Of a stretch of 64,000 nt of DNA, positions 18,195-26,745 are shown piece after piece (within the stretch, counting starts at the first letter, position 1; every line of letters begins with the position of its first letter). A program made the translations under genes and the position numbers. The stretch comes from Herbaspirillum sp. RTI4 (GTDB taxonomy: Bacteria > Pseudomonadota > Gammaproteobacteria > Burkholderiales > Burkholderiaceae_D). Where the stretch lies: the NCBI RefSeq assembly GCF_034313965.1, contig NZ_JAVIWQ010000002.1, positions 1,736,001 to 1,800,000 on the forward strand. The letters run 5' to 3'. Under the pieces are notes generated by a model that worked only from the letters and a program-made list of their open reading frames with translations, made no database searches and had not been told where the DNA came from.

Positions 18195-18680
18195 CTGATT
18201 AAGGCACTGTGCGACGCAATCTCAGGGCAGCAATGATTAATCATGGTCGCGGTACTCAAGGACGATTCTCCCGGCTTGCAGCCGGATCCTTCGATACGGG
18301 ATTGCATCCCTACTCAGGACGAACGGGAAGTGGTGTGTTCTGCGGCAAGTGGTTTGCCTGGATTGGCGCATAGAGAACCGTTCGTCTGAGTAGGAGCGTC
18401 AGCTCCGTACCGAAGGATACGGCGACAAGCCGGGCTGCTGATTAAGCCACTGTGCGACGCAATCTCAGGGCAGCAATGATTAATCATGGTCGCGGTACTC
18501 AAGGACGATTCTCACGGCTTGCAGCCGGATCCTTCGATACGGGATTGCATCCCTACTCAGGACGAACGGGAAGTGGTGTGTTCTGCGGCAAGTGGTTTGC
18601 CTGGATTGGCACATAGAGAACCGTTCGTCTGAGTAGGAGCGTCAGCTCCGTATCGAAGGATACGGCGACAAGCCGGGCTG
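18195..18680. repeat. 243-bp tandem duplication of REP-like palindromic units
   Basis: Two adjacent copies, 18195-18437 and 18438-18680, near-identical with exactly 243-bp period. Each begins with a roughly 70-bp segment (CAATCTCAGGGCAGCAA, GTACTCAAGGACG). It then carries a long inverted repeat: GGCTTGCAGCCGGATCC, CTTCGATACGGGATT and CTACTCAGGACGAACGG on one arm, ACCGTTCGTCTGAGTAGGAG, CGTATCGAAGGATACGG and CAAGCCGGG on the other. The array fills the whole gap between convergent genes (CelD-like and deacetylase), typical for REP/BIME-type elements. I see no gene in the 531-bp gap. Confidence 0.9.
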
Positions 18681-18718
18681 CTGTCAGCAGTCTGCGTGGT
18701 CATCAAGTACGGCACTGC

Positions 18719-19468
18719 TTAACTCTGACTTTCCCAATAATCAATCGCGGCATCCACCGGCAATACCTTGCAGCCCGCGGCCAGAGCGGCAGCGACGGCG
18801 GTGTTGAGCCGCTCCGGCGTGCAGCCGTAGCGGCTGGGGGAGGCCTGTACATCGTGGGTATTGATGATCAGCCAGCCTTTGGTTGCGACAGTCCGCTTCA
18901 GATGACTTTCATAGCTGCCCGCATCGACCGGGGTGGAATACAGACGGTAGGTTTTCAGGGCATTCAGATCGGCTGATTTTTCGTGGTGGCCGCCACCGCT
19001 GATGCGACTGGAGCGGAAGCGTTTTCTGCAGGTCAGTTTTGCTTCAAGAGAATAGGCACCGAAGGGATAAGCAAAATTGAGCCAGGCCGGGTCGATGCTC
19101 AGTTGGTCGAGGAAATCCGAATTGCGCTGGAGATCCAGTTTCAGCCGCGCATCGTTGAGGGTGTCGTAGTGAATATGAGAAAAACCATGACTCCCGATTT
19201 CATGTCCGCTTTCCTTGAGTAATTTGAGTTGCGCCAGGGAATGGCAGGGGATGCCCTGTTCCAGCCGGTCGGTCAGATCGCCTGCAATGTAAAACGTGCC
19301 GCGCACGCCGTGCTGTTCCAGCGTGTGCGCGCCGTTGGTGCAGGCAGAGGCCGGTACATCGTCAAAGGTGAAGCTGACGACGGCAGTGTCACCGCGCAAG
19401 GGAAGTTGATTGCGCACCAATTGGCGCGCCAGCCAGCGCGTCAACGGTCGGGTCATAGGATTATTCAT
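18719..19468 (-). CDS. Polysaccharide deacetylase family protein (NodB homology)
   Basis: A 249-residue carbohydrate esterase 4-type protein. It shows VVSFTFDDVPASA (metal-binding Asp-Asp), GVRGTFYIAGDL, HEIGSHGFSHIHYDTL (His motif HxxxxH-like) and LNFAYPFGAYS. The start at 19468 (MNNPMTRPL) is chosen for its GGAAAT ribosome-binding site; it overlaps the acyltransferase stop by 8 bp. No signal peptide is evident, so it may act in the cytoplasm or be exported by another route. It is the last gene of the ten-gene eps operon and probably removes N-acetyl groups from the polymer or its precursors. Confidence 0.9.
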   Translation of the reverse strand: MNNPMTRPLTRWLARQLVRNQLPLRGDTAVVSFTFDDVPASACTNGAHTLEQHGVRGTFYIAGDLTDRLEQGIPCHSLAQLKLLKESGHEIGSHGFSHIHYDTLNDARLKLDLQRNSDFLDQLSIDPAWLNFAYPFGAYSLEAKLTCRKRFRSSRISGGGHHEKSADLNALKTYRLYSTPVDAGSYESHLKRTVATKGWLIINTHDVQASPSRYGCTPERLNTAVAAALAAGCKVLPVDAAIDYWESQS

Positions 19469-20669
19469 GAGCTGTATTTCCAATGCGGGGTGGATGATCG
19501 TTGATCGAGGATGGATCGATGATATGCGCGCCAAACCGGCGTCGCAGGCTGAGAAAATTTTGTTCTATCCAGAAGTAGGACGCCAGTGCCAGCGCAAACG
19601 ACAAGACGATGGCGGTCAGGGCGAATCCTGCGGAGTGCCACAGGCTCACCCGTTGCAGATCGGTGCTCTCCGGCCCCCATGCCATTTCCGCGATGACGAT
19701 GGCGATAGGATGAAACAGGTAAAGCGAATACGACCATGCGCCGATGCGACGCAGCGGATGCGTTTCCAGAATCCGGGTCAGTCGGGCCAGCGCATCGGAA
19801 AAACAGAGCGTCGCCAGCAGCGGCATCAGGGCCAGTCCTTGCAGCGTATAGCGCCAGGTGTCGCGGAAGGCAGGATCGCGCACGAGGAAGCTGGCTGCCA
19901 GCAGCAGCACGGCAGCGCTCAGGACGATGCGTTGCGACAGGAAGCGCAGCAAGACGCCGCTAGCGTCGCGCGCCAATAACAGTGTCAGCAATGCGCCGTA
20001 AAGGATGGAGTCGATACGGGTGTCGGTACTCATGTAAATGCGATCCGCAGAGGCACCCGCCGCATGCAGGTTGATGCGCCAGAGCAGCGTCGCCAGCACG
20101 ATGGCCGCCAGCAGCCAGGTCAGACTTTTTCGCCGTCCGGCCAGCGCCAGACAGAGCAGCGGAAACACCAGATAGTATTGTTCCTCCACCGCCAGTGACC
20201 ACAGGATGGAGAAGGGGTCGAAACCTTCATGGCCCAGACTGTAACCGTAAGCAATGCCGTAATAATTGGCGTAATACAGCAGACTCGACAGGGCTTTGCC
20301 CCAGCTCATGGTGCCGCCATCGATCCAGTACACCAGGCTGGCGCAGGCAACCGCCGCTATGAGCGCCGGATACAGACGCAGCAGGCGGCGCACATAAAAA
20401 CGACCCAGCGCAATGCCGCCGCCGGTATCGTGTTCGGCCAGCAGCAGCCGCGTGATCAGCATGCCGCTGATAAAAAAGAACAAGGTCACGCCGAACCCGC
20501 CCGGTACAAAGGCATGCAGCCCCAGATGCGCCAGCAGCACGATCAGAATCGCTACCGCACGCAAGCCGTCGAGTCCCGGAATGTAGCGCAAGGAGAGCCG
20601 CTGTGCATTACTCAGCGGGCTCAGCGGGCTCAACGGGCTCAACGGACTCAGCGGGCCAGTTCCGGTCAT
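19461..20669 (-). CDS. Acyltransferase 3 family protein (OafA/ExoZ-like)
   Basis: A 402-residue integral membrane O-acyltransferase with about ten hydrophobic segments. Family motifs: YIPGLDGLRAVAILIVLLAH with the following His, GGFGVTLFFFISGMLITRLL, FYVRRLLRLYPAL, and SILWSLAVEEQYYLVFPLL. It would add acetyl or another acyl group to the polysaccharide repeat unit. Its N-terminus begins with a run of Leu-Ser-Pro repeats encoded by a 9-bp tandem repeat (20611-20655), unusual for the family. The ATG at 20669 overlaps the EpsL-like stop by 4 bp, which supports this start despite the repeats. Confidence 0.92.
   Translation of the reverse strand: MTGTGPLSPLSPLSPLSPLSNAQRLSLRYIPGLDGLRAVAILIVLLAHLGLHAFVPGGFGVTLFFFISGMLITRLLLAEHDTGGGIALGRFYVRRLLRLYPALIAAVACASLVYWIDGGTMSWGKALSSLLYYANYYGIAYGYSLGHEGFDPFSILWSLAVEEQYYLVFPLLCLALAGRRKSLTWLLAAIVLATLLWRINLHAAGASADRIYMSTDTRIDSILYGALLTLLLARDASGVLLRFLSQRIVLSAAVLLLAASFLVRDPAFRDTWRYTLQGLALMPLLATLCFSDALARLTRILETHPLRRIGAWSYSLYLFHPIAIVIAEMAWGPESTDLQRVSLWHSAGFALTAIVLSFALALASYFWIEQNFLSLRRRFGAHIIDPSSINDHPPRIGNTAHE
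20611..20655. repeat. 9-bp tandem repeat (5 units) coding for Leu-Ser-Pro repeats
   Basis: CTCAGCGGG or one-base variants repeats five times from 20611 to 20655. It sits in frame at codons about 5-20 of the acyltransferase, giving repeated Pro-Leu-Ser. Unit loss or gain would change the N-terminal length without a frameshift. Confidence 0.85.
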
Positions 20670-21922
20670 TGCAGGCCGTCGATCTGGGTTCTGGCCCGGT
20701 TGTTGCCGACCAGATTTTCAAAGGTGTAATGCAGACCGATCTGCACGCTGTTGCGGGAGTACTCGGTGCTGCCGCCATTGCTGACCGTTTTTTCCGTAAA
20801 GGCTTCAGTACGCAGTGCCAGTCGGGGGGTGATGTCGTAATCGATACGGGCGCCGAAGCGCTTGAGTTTGTCGGTGCCGTTGCCCACCACGGCATTGCCC
20901 AGATTGGCAAAGGTTTGATAGGTTTGCGTTTCCAGCGAGCCTTTGAGCGAGACCTTGATTTTTGGCGTTGCCTGCCATGTGGCCAGACCCTGTACTGCGC
21001 GTGAAACCGAATACAGGCGGCTATCGGCTTGTTCATTGGTCTGTGGCTGATCGATCAGGCGCAGGCCAAGTGAGCTGATCAGCGAATATTGCCAGTCCAC
21101 GCCTATCAAGTAGGAGGGGATGTTGCTGTTGCGGTTGGGCAGCGTGGCGAATTGTCGCTGTACGTTGCCCAGATGTCCAAGAACGATGGTGTTTTCGGCA
21201 AAACGCCAGCGGGTGTCGAGAAACAGTTCGCGGTCGGTGTAGCCGGAATCGATGGCCGAGATATCGCTGGCGCTGCGGTCGGGGAAGTTGACCCGGCTTT
21301 GTTTGAAGCCTGTCGATAGCGTGGATTTAATGCCTGACTCGTAGCGCAGTGCGACTTGCGACACGTCGCTATTCATGTTGTAGAGCCGGGTGTTGGATGG
21401 GTCGGTGTAGCGTAGCGACTGGTTCGACAGCGTGACCGGAATGTCGAAGCGCGGCGTGATGCGCAAGGCCACTTCGCCCAGATTTTCTTTCAGATGCGGT
21501 AATTCCTGGTTGGTGAAATTGCCGCCGAAATAGGTGTACAGGCGCACATCGGTGCTGCGCGAAAAACGACCGCGCACCCAGTCGCTGTATTCCCAATCGT
21601 AATCGGCGATGTACTGCGTTTTCAAGTAGTCGAGATTGCGGAAGGTGTCGTACTGCATTTTCGAGACAGCGCCGGTCAGCGACAGGTGGCTGCGATCGGT
21701 CGGCAAGGGCAGAAAAAGAGCGGCCCGCAGATCGGTCGAATAGACATTGTCACTCGTTTTGAGGCCGTTGCCGCTGCTGCTCGGGAACTGATAGGGGTTG
21801 TAGATGCGGTAGGCAGTGGAGCCGGCCTGTACCGCATATTCCGCCTCGGCGTAGGCGGAAGCAGGAGTCAGCACCAACATCAAGGCACCGAGCCAGCAGG
21901 AAGATTTTTTATTCTGGATCAT
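20666..21922 (-). CDS. epsL: EpsL-like outer-membrane beta-barrel protein of exopolysaccharide locus
   Basis: A 418-residue protein with an N-terminal signal peptide (KSSCWLGALMLVLTPASAYA). The remainder is built of alternating hydrophobic/polar beta-strands rich in aromatic residues and ends in a strand (NSVQIGLHYTFENLVGN) as barrels do. It resembles EpsL of the methanolan/exosortase-B type clusters. The role is probably export or secretion of the polymer across the outer membrane, distinct from the Wza-like EpsE. Start and stop overlap both neighbours by 4 bp (glycoside hydrolase upstream, acyltransferase downstream). Confidence 0.8.
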   Translation of the reverse strand: MIQNKKSSCWLGALMLVLTPASAYAEAEYAVQAGSTAYRIYNPYQFPSSSGNGLKTSDNVYSTDLRAALFLPLPTDRSHLSLTGAVSKMQYDTFRNLDYLKTQYIADYDWEYSDWVRGRFSRSTDVRLYTYFGGNFTNQELPHLKENLGEVALRITPRFDIPVTLSNQSLRYTDPSNTRLYNMNSDVSQVALRYESGIKSTLSTGFKQSRVNFPDRSASDISAIDSGYTDRELFLDTRWRFAENTIVLGHLGNVQRQFATLPNRNSNIPSYLIGVDWQYSLISSLGLRLIDQPQTNEQADSRLYSVSRAVQGLATWQATPKIKVSLKGSLETQTYQTFANLGNAVVGNGTDKLKRFGARIDYDITPRLALRTEAFTEKTVSNGGSTEYSRNSVQIGLHYTFENLVGNNRARTQIDGLQ

Positions 21923-24405
21923 TGTGATATTTCCTTGTTTTCTTCTACTACTTCATACCAGGGACTGGTTTCCGCCACATCGGCTTGCAGGTGCAGTATT
22001 ACTTCGCCATTTTTGAGGATGATGCGCGATGCCGGTAAGGGCGCGCGCCGCTGGCCGTTGCCGTCGAGCGGATAGACGCGCAGCGCGGTGAACGCGGTGC
22101 GCATGCCAAAGTTGAGTTCGGTGCGTTCCATCCAGACCGGCCCGGAGCCTGCTTCAGCGGCACCGGAGGGACTGCTGGCGGCATCACCGTCTGATTCCAG
22201 CGTCAGCCATTTGGCATCGCTTTTATAGCGTGCCAGTTCTTTGGGGCGCGGCGGGATGGAGCCGGGTTGCGTGCTGGTGACGGCGGCGGCGACGGCGATC
22301 AGGACATGTTTGGATGTTGCCAGTGGTTTGCCATCCAGCGAGCTGGCCAGGAGGCTGGTGTAAGCGCGTCCCTTGCCTTGTATTTTCAGCCAGGCGCGCT
22401 CATCGCCACTACGCTTGTTGCGATCGAAGAAACCGAAAAAGCCGACGCTGCGGGGACTGCGCAGCAGCACTACGCGTTGCTGTGACTGATATTCCAGTTC
22501 ACCGTTGGCCGAGCGCAGCGGGGTGCCGGTGGTGGTCGTTTCGGTGGCAGCGGCAGCGGTGGCGGTCTGACGTGGGAACTGCTCTGGCTTGCCATTCAGA
22601 TCCATCGACAGCCGCGCCTGCAGCGCGGTTTCCGGTGTGACGCCGTAGCGCAGCGCTAAATGCGTGTCTTGCGCACTGCGATCGAGCGAGGCGGCGATGG
22701 CGTAACGGGCGACCGGCGGCAGCGGTATTGCCAGCGCGTCGCGCAGTGGGGCGATCTCGCTCTGACGATACAGTTGCGCGCTTTGCCCGGTCAGGGCGAA
22801 TTTGTTCCAGTTGCCGCTGAGAGTGAAGAAGTTCGGCGTAGTGGACCAGGTGTCGCCATCCATGTAGTCGAATAAAAACAAACCGTCCCAGTCCTGTTGC
22901 GCGGCGACGGCGGCCATCAGCGGCAGCATTTCGGGTGCTTGCCGGTTGGGGAAGGGCTGGTTGTATTCGCTGATGACGTAGGGTTTGCGGCTGTCCTTGT
23001 GCATCGACAAAGCCAGCAGGCGATTGAATTCGCCGCCGCTGAGTGAGCTGTCGTGCATGCGCCAGTCATGGCGGTCGCGGTCGACGCCGGGGAAATCGGG
23101 ATGATCGACATAGAAATGCTCGTCGATGTAATCCATCTTTGCCTGCGAATCGAAATTGAGCACGCCGCCGTAGCCCATCTGCGTGCCGGTGACAGGCACC
23201 AGCGGATCGGTTTCCTGATGCACGACATCGCGCAGGCGATTGAAGTAAGCGCTATCCGTAGCGACGAGGAATTGCAGGAAGTCGCGTATCCGCAGTGCAT
23301 TGCCGGAATTGCCCGGTTCGCCGGGGTCGCTGGCACCGAATAACTGGTCGGACAGCGCGCGCAGTTTGCCGTCGAGCCGGACGCCCCACTGACCGAGTTG
23401 ATCGGTGGCCAGATAATCGGCGTCGGCAGGAGTGAGCAAGGGGACCGAGACGCTGGCGACGTCGCAGGTTTTCCATGCCTTGCAGGCGGCGGCGACGTTG
23501 CCGTAACGGGTGCTGACCCAGCGCTGCCATTGCCGCTGCAATTCGGCTTCGTAGGCTTTGGGGACGGCCTGCTTCCATTCGCGTCTTTGCCAGGCGGCCA
23601 GCAAGGAGGACTCATTGTTGATTTCCACCATTGCCAGCACCGGGTCGTTGCGCAGGTTCAGGGCGCGCAGCAATTGGCGGGCGTACTCTTCTTGCAGGGC
23701 AATCATGCGCGGGGTGTACACATACACTGGCGCGCCCAGCGCGGCGCGGTCGGCGTTGCCCTCGGCCGTTGGTACATGGTCGAGCGCGGCGCGGAAACGG
23801 TAGCCGACATGCAGGTTCAGGTTGACGTACAAGCCTTCCTGTTTCAGCGCAGCAATGAAATTTTTCAGTCTGGTTTGCGCCACCGGATTGAAGCTGGGAT
23901 AGGCCCCCGGTGTGAGCAGACTTTTGGGATTGTCCATCGTGCCGGGAAGGGTGTCCATGTGGTGCAGACGCACGGCGTTGAAGCCCAGTTTGCGCAAACG
24001 GCGCGCGAGGCGCACGGCGTTTTCCGGCGTGGGGAAATTGGTGGCGAAAGAGAGGTTGATGCCGTACAGGCGCACCCGCGCATCGTCGCTGCTGTTGGCG
24101 CGCAGGTCGGGGCCGACGCGGTAAAAATGGCCGTCGCGCACGAAAATCCGGGCAGCGGCGTCCAGCTCCCGGTTCAGGGCAGAACGATCCGGCGCGCCGC
24201 GCAGTCCGTCCTGATCGATGGCGAACGGATAGAACTGCATGCCGCCTGCGGTGGTAAATGCGGTGGTGAACGCGGCAGGCGCGGTTCTGTTTTCTGCCCC
24301 TTGGCTGATGCTGGCGGCCAAGGCCAGACAGATTCCGGTCCCCATGTTTGCTGCACTCCGCCAAAGCATGCGTGATGTCATTATTTCTTTCAGGGATGTG
24401 TTCAT
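21919..24405 (-). CDS. Exported glycoside hydrolase (cellulase family/GH5-like)
   Basis: An 828-residue exported protein. The start at 24405 overlaps the upstream O-antigen-ligase-like stop (ATGA) and is followed by a signal peptide (SAANMGTGICLALAASISQG). The N-terminal half is a TIM-barrel-type hydrolase: LRKLGFNAVRLHHMDTLPG, LAMVEINNES (acid/base Glu, about residue 262) and VISEYNQPFPN (nucleophile Glu, about residue 480), matching clan GH-A. The C-terminal part (about 560-828) is beta-rich and may bind carbohydrate. Within an Eps operon it probably trims or turns over the polymer in the periplasm. At over 800 residues it is longer than classic GH5 enzymes. Confidence 0.85.
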   Translation of the reverse strand: MNTSLKEIMTSRMLWRSAANMGTGICLALAASISQGAENRTAPAAFTTAFTTAGGMQFYPFAIDQDGLRGAPDRSALNRELDAAARIFVRDGHFYRVGPDLRANSSDDARVRLYGINLSFATNFPTPENAVRLARRLRKLGFNAVRLHHMDTLPGTMDNPKSLLTPGAYPSFNPVAQTRLKNFIAALKQEGLYVNLNLHVGYRFRAALDHVPTAEGNADRAALGAPVYVYTPRMIALQEEYARQLLRALNLRNDPVLAMVEINNESSLLAAWQRREWKQAVPKAYEAELQRQWQRWVSTRYGNVAAACKAWKTCDVASVSVPLLTPADADYLATDQLGQWGVRLDGKLRALSDQLFGASDPGEPGNSGNALRIRDFLQFLVATDSAYFNRLRDVVHQETDPLVPVTGTQMGYGGVLNFDSQAKMDYIDEHFYVDHPDFPGVDRDRHDWRMHDSSLSGGEFNRLLALSMHKDSRKPYVISEYNQPFPNRQAPEMLPLMAAVAAQQDWDGLFLFDYMDGDTWSTTPNFFTLSGNWNKFALTGQSAQLYRQSEIAPLRDALAIPLPPVARYAIAASLDRSAQDTHLALRYGVTPETALQARLSMDLNGKPEQFPRQTATAAAATETTTTGTPLRSANGELEYQSQQRVVLLRSPRSVGFFGFFDRNKRSGDERAWLKIQGKGRAYTSLLASSLDGKPLATSKHVLIAVAAAVTSTQPGSIPPRPKELARYKSDAKWLTLESDGDAASSPSGAAEAGSGPVWMERTELNFGMRTAFTALRVYPLDGNGQRRAPLPASRIILKNGEVILHLQADVAETSPWYEVVEENKEISQ

Positions 24406-25781
24406 GACTCGCGCTGCGCCAGGAAGCCGGCAGCCTCTTTGCGTTCCATCCGGTGCAGTGTCAGACGGGCTGAGATCGCGGTGGAGGAGTACAGAAAAAA
24501 AATATTCTGGAACAGCACGCCGCGGAACATTTCGCTTTCCGACAGGTTGCTGATGAGGATCAGAATCAGCATGGCCCAATGAATGGCGGCTTCTTCGCGG
24601 TCGATGATGGTCAGCCGGATCAGATGCAGGATATGGACCGTAAACACCAGTGCCAGCAAGACGAGACCGACGGCACCGAGTTCATTGAGAATATCCAGAT
24701 AGCCATTGTGCGATTGCAGCGGCATCCAGTGCAGCGCATTGATGATGTATTGCGAGGGACTGCCGTCGCCCAGCCAGAACGCGCCGTAGCCGATGCCTAA
24801 AAGCGGATGACGGCTGATTTCCATCAGTACCAGCCGCCAGATATCGGTGCGTCCGGTCAGGTCGGCAGATTTGTTGAACAGGGCGGTAAATGGCGTGAGC
24901 AATTCGTCCCAGTTCGGCAGTCTGCTTTCGACAATGAAGAACAGCATCAGCGCCGCCAGCAGGATCATGATGATCATCAGTACCAGTCGTCGCACGGCGA
25001 ATTCGCCCACCAGATAGCGCTTCCGGACGAGCAGATAAATCATGCTGCCCAGACCGGCAACCAGGATGGCGGTGCTGCTTTTGGCCATGATCAGCATGAA
25101 CAGACTGAACACGGCACCGGCGAAGCACAGGCTGCGCGGCACGAGGGTGCCAAAACTTTCCTTGATGAACAGCACTACGCTCAGACCGGCGATGGCCCCT
25201 AGCGTGTTCTTTTGCGTCATCAGGCCGCGCCATGCGCCGCCCAGTTCATAGTCGACGCCGACGCTGGGAATGAGCAGCGAGACAAAGAAAGACACGATCA
25301 GTAGCGCCACCAGCGTGCCGAGCAAGACCCGAATCAATTGGTGGCGACCGCCTATCGGTGGCGAGATGGCGACACCGACCAGCGTCAGGCCGGCCAGTTG
25401 GGTGACGCGCTTGAGAGTCACGATAGGGTAGGGCGACCACAGCATGCTGGCGAGGCAGTACAGGATGATGAGTATCAGGAAGGGGTTCAGATGTTGCAGG
25501 TGACGCCGGCTCCAGTTGCGGTTGCGCCACGCCAGCCAGGTGCCGATCAGGAAAATCGAGCCGAACTGGATTTGAAATAGCAGCGACCCTTCTGCGAAGT
25601 TGCCATGCGGATCGTCCGCGCCCCAGTTGAAGCCCGGCGGCAGCAGTGAGAATGTCATGCTCAATACGATGAGCAAGCGCACTACGTAGGTATTGATGAT
25701 TTGCGCGTGCGTGTCGTGCGGGGCGCGTTCAATCAGGCGGCGCTCGCTGCGGCGGCGGCGGTCTTCAGCGTCCGTATTCAT
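24402..25781 (-). CDS. O-antigen ligase/Wzy-type polymerase family membrane protein
   Basis: A 459-residue protein with about ten membrane segments and a large periplasmic loop. The family region is RGLMTQKNTLGAIAGLSVV and, near the C-terminus, HPLLGIGYGAFWLGD with NALHWMPLQSHNGYLDILNE, where the SHNGYL motif is typical of WaaL/Wzy-like proteins. In this context it is most likely the Wzy polymerase that joins lipid-linked repeat units in the periplasm. Its start lies inside the end of the glycosyltransferase gene (17-bp overlap). Confidence 0.88.
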   Translation of the reverse strand: MNTDAEDRRRRSERRLIERAPHDTHAQIINTYVVRLLIVLSMTFSLLPPGFNWGADDPHGNFAEGSLLFQIQFGSIFLIGTWLAWRNRNWSRRHLQHLNPFLILIILYCLASMLWSPYPIVTLKRVTQLAGLTLVGVAISPPIGGRHQLIRVLLGTLVALLIVSFFVSLLIPSVGVDYELGGAWRGLMTQKNTLGAIAGLSVVLFIKESFGTLVPRSLCFAGAVFSLFMLIMAKSSTAILVAGLGSMIYLLVRKRYLVGEFAVRRLVLMIIMILLAALMLFFIVESRLPNWDELLTPFTALFNKSADLTGRTDIWRLVLMEISRHPLLGIGYGAFWLGDGSPSQYIINALHWMPLQSHNGYLDILNELGAVGLVLLALVFTVHILHLIRLTIIDREEAAIHWAMLILILISNLSESEMFRGVLFQNIFFLYSSTAISARLTLHRMERKEAAGFLAQRES

Positions 25782-26745
25782 GATAACGATGGCCGGCGAG
25801 GGCGCTTAATTTGCCGCATTGAGAAAGCCCGATGCGCAGCCATTTGACGGCCTTGACGGGGGATAAGGGGAGGCACAGCAAAGAACAGACCAGGGCGATA
25901 GCGCACTGGAGCAGCGCGCGCAGTCCTAGTAGCGCGCCGCGCAAGCAGCGGGCCGCGCCGCGCCGACGGACCAGTTCGCAGCGCATGTAGGTCTGGCCCT
26001 GCCGGTAGGAGCGGCGCAGCAGCCACCCCAGGGTGGCGCGCTGACTGGCCACTTCTTCGCTGACGGTGGCTTCGTCGCACCAGATCAGCACCGCGCCCAG
26101 GTCGATGAGGGCGTGGAACAGCAGCGTGTCTTCCGCGCCGCTGAGACCGAAGGCCGGGTCGAACGGGCCGGGGAGTTGCTGCAGCAGGCTGCGGCGAATC
26201 AGGACATTGCCGGTGCGGGCGTCGTTGATGCCGACTCGTGTGCCGGTGGCGAGGCGGCGGCGGTTGAAAAAATCGCCGCGCCGTATCCAGTCGGGGGTAT
26301 CGCTGCGGTAGTTCGGCGTGACCGGGCCCAGCACGGCATCGGCCTGATACTGCGCTTGCGTAGCGACCATGCGCCGTATCCAGTCGGGATCGGGCAGTTC
26401 GTCGTCGTCGATGAACAAGATCCATGCGCCGCTGGCAGCATGCACGGCGGCATTGCGGGCGAGCGAGATATTGGGGGTCGGTTCGTGTCGCGCTTGCAAG
26501 GGCAGCGGCGAGCACTGTCGCCAATGTTCCAGCACGGTAGCTGCGGAGCCGGCGGGGTCGTTATCGACCACCACCACTTCGATGCGCAGGTCGTCGTAGG
26601 CTTGTGCCAGCAGTGCCACCAGCAAATGCGTCAGTTGCAGTGGACGGCGGAAGGTGCAGATGCAAATGCTGATATCGATATCGGCAGAGATCAGGGCAGG
26701 AATCGCCACAGGAATCGCGGCAGGCGTTTCAGCGTGCAGGTTCAT
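25765..26745 (-). CDS. Family 2 glycosyltransferase
   Basis: A 326-residue GT2 enzyme: ISICICTFRRPLQLTHLLVA, VEVVVVDNDPAGSA, ILFIDDDELPDPDWIRRMV (the DxD-type site), and RTGNVLIRRSLLQQLPGPFD followed by GAEDTLLFHALIDLGA. The C-terminal 60 residues are hydrophobic and basic, suggesting membrane attachment. It probably adds one sugar of the repeat unit. The start overlaps the flippase stop by 4 bp, and the gene overlaps the polymerase start by 17 bp. Confidence 0.9.
   Translation of the reverse strand: MNLHAETPAAIPVAIPALISADIDISICICTFRRPLQLTHLLVALLAQAYDDLRIEVVVVDNDPAGSAATVLEHWRQCSPLPLQARHEPTPNISLARNAAVHAASGAWILFIDDDELPDPDWIRRMVATQAQYQADAVLGPVTPNYRSDTPDWIRRGDFFNRRRLATGTRVGINDARTGNVLIRRSLLQQLPGPFDPAFGLSGAEDTLLFHALIDLGAVLIWCDEATVSEEVASQRATLGWLLRRSYRQGQTYMRCELVRRRGAARCLRGALLGLRALLQCAIALVCSLLCLPLSPVKAVKWLRIGLSQCGKLSALAGHRYHEYGR

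Noticed and set aside
18195..18680. Insertion sequence
   Set aside because: No transposase frame, target-site duplication or IS-type termini; the internal inverted arms fit REP-like elements better.
23398..24375. 325-codon plus-strand frame inside the glycoside hydrolase
   Set aside because: Antisense shadow; the minus-strand gene has catalytic motifs, a signal peptide and overlaps with its operon neighbours.
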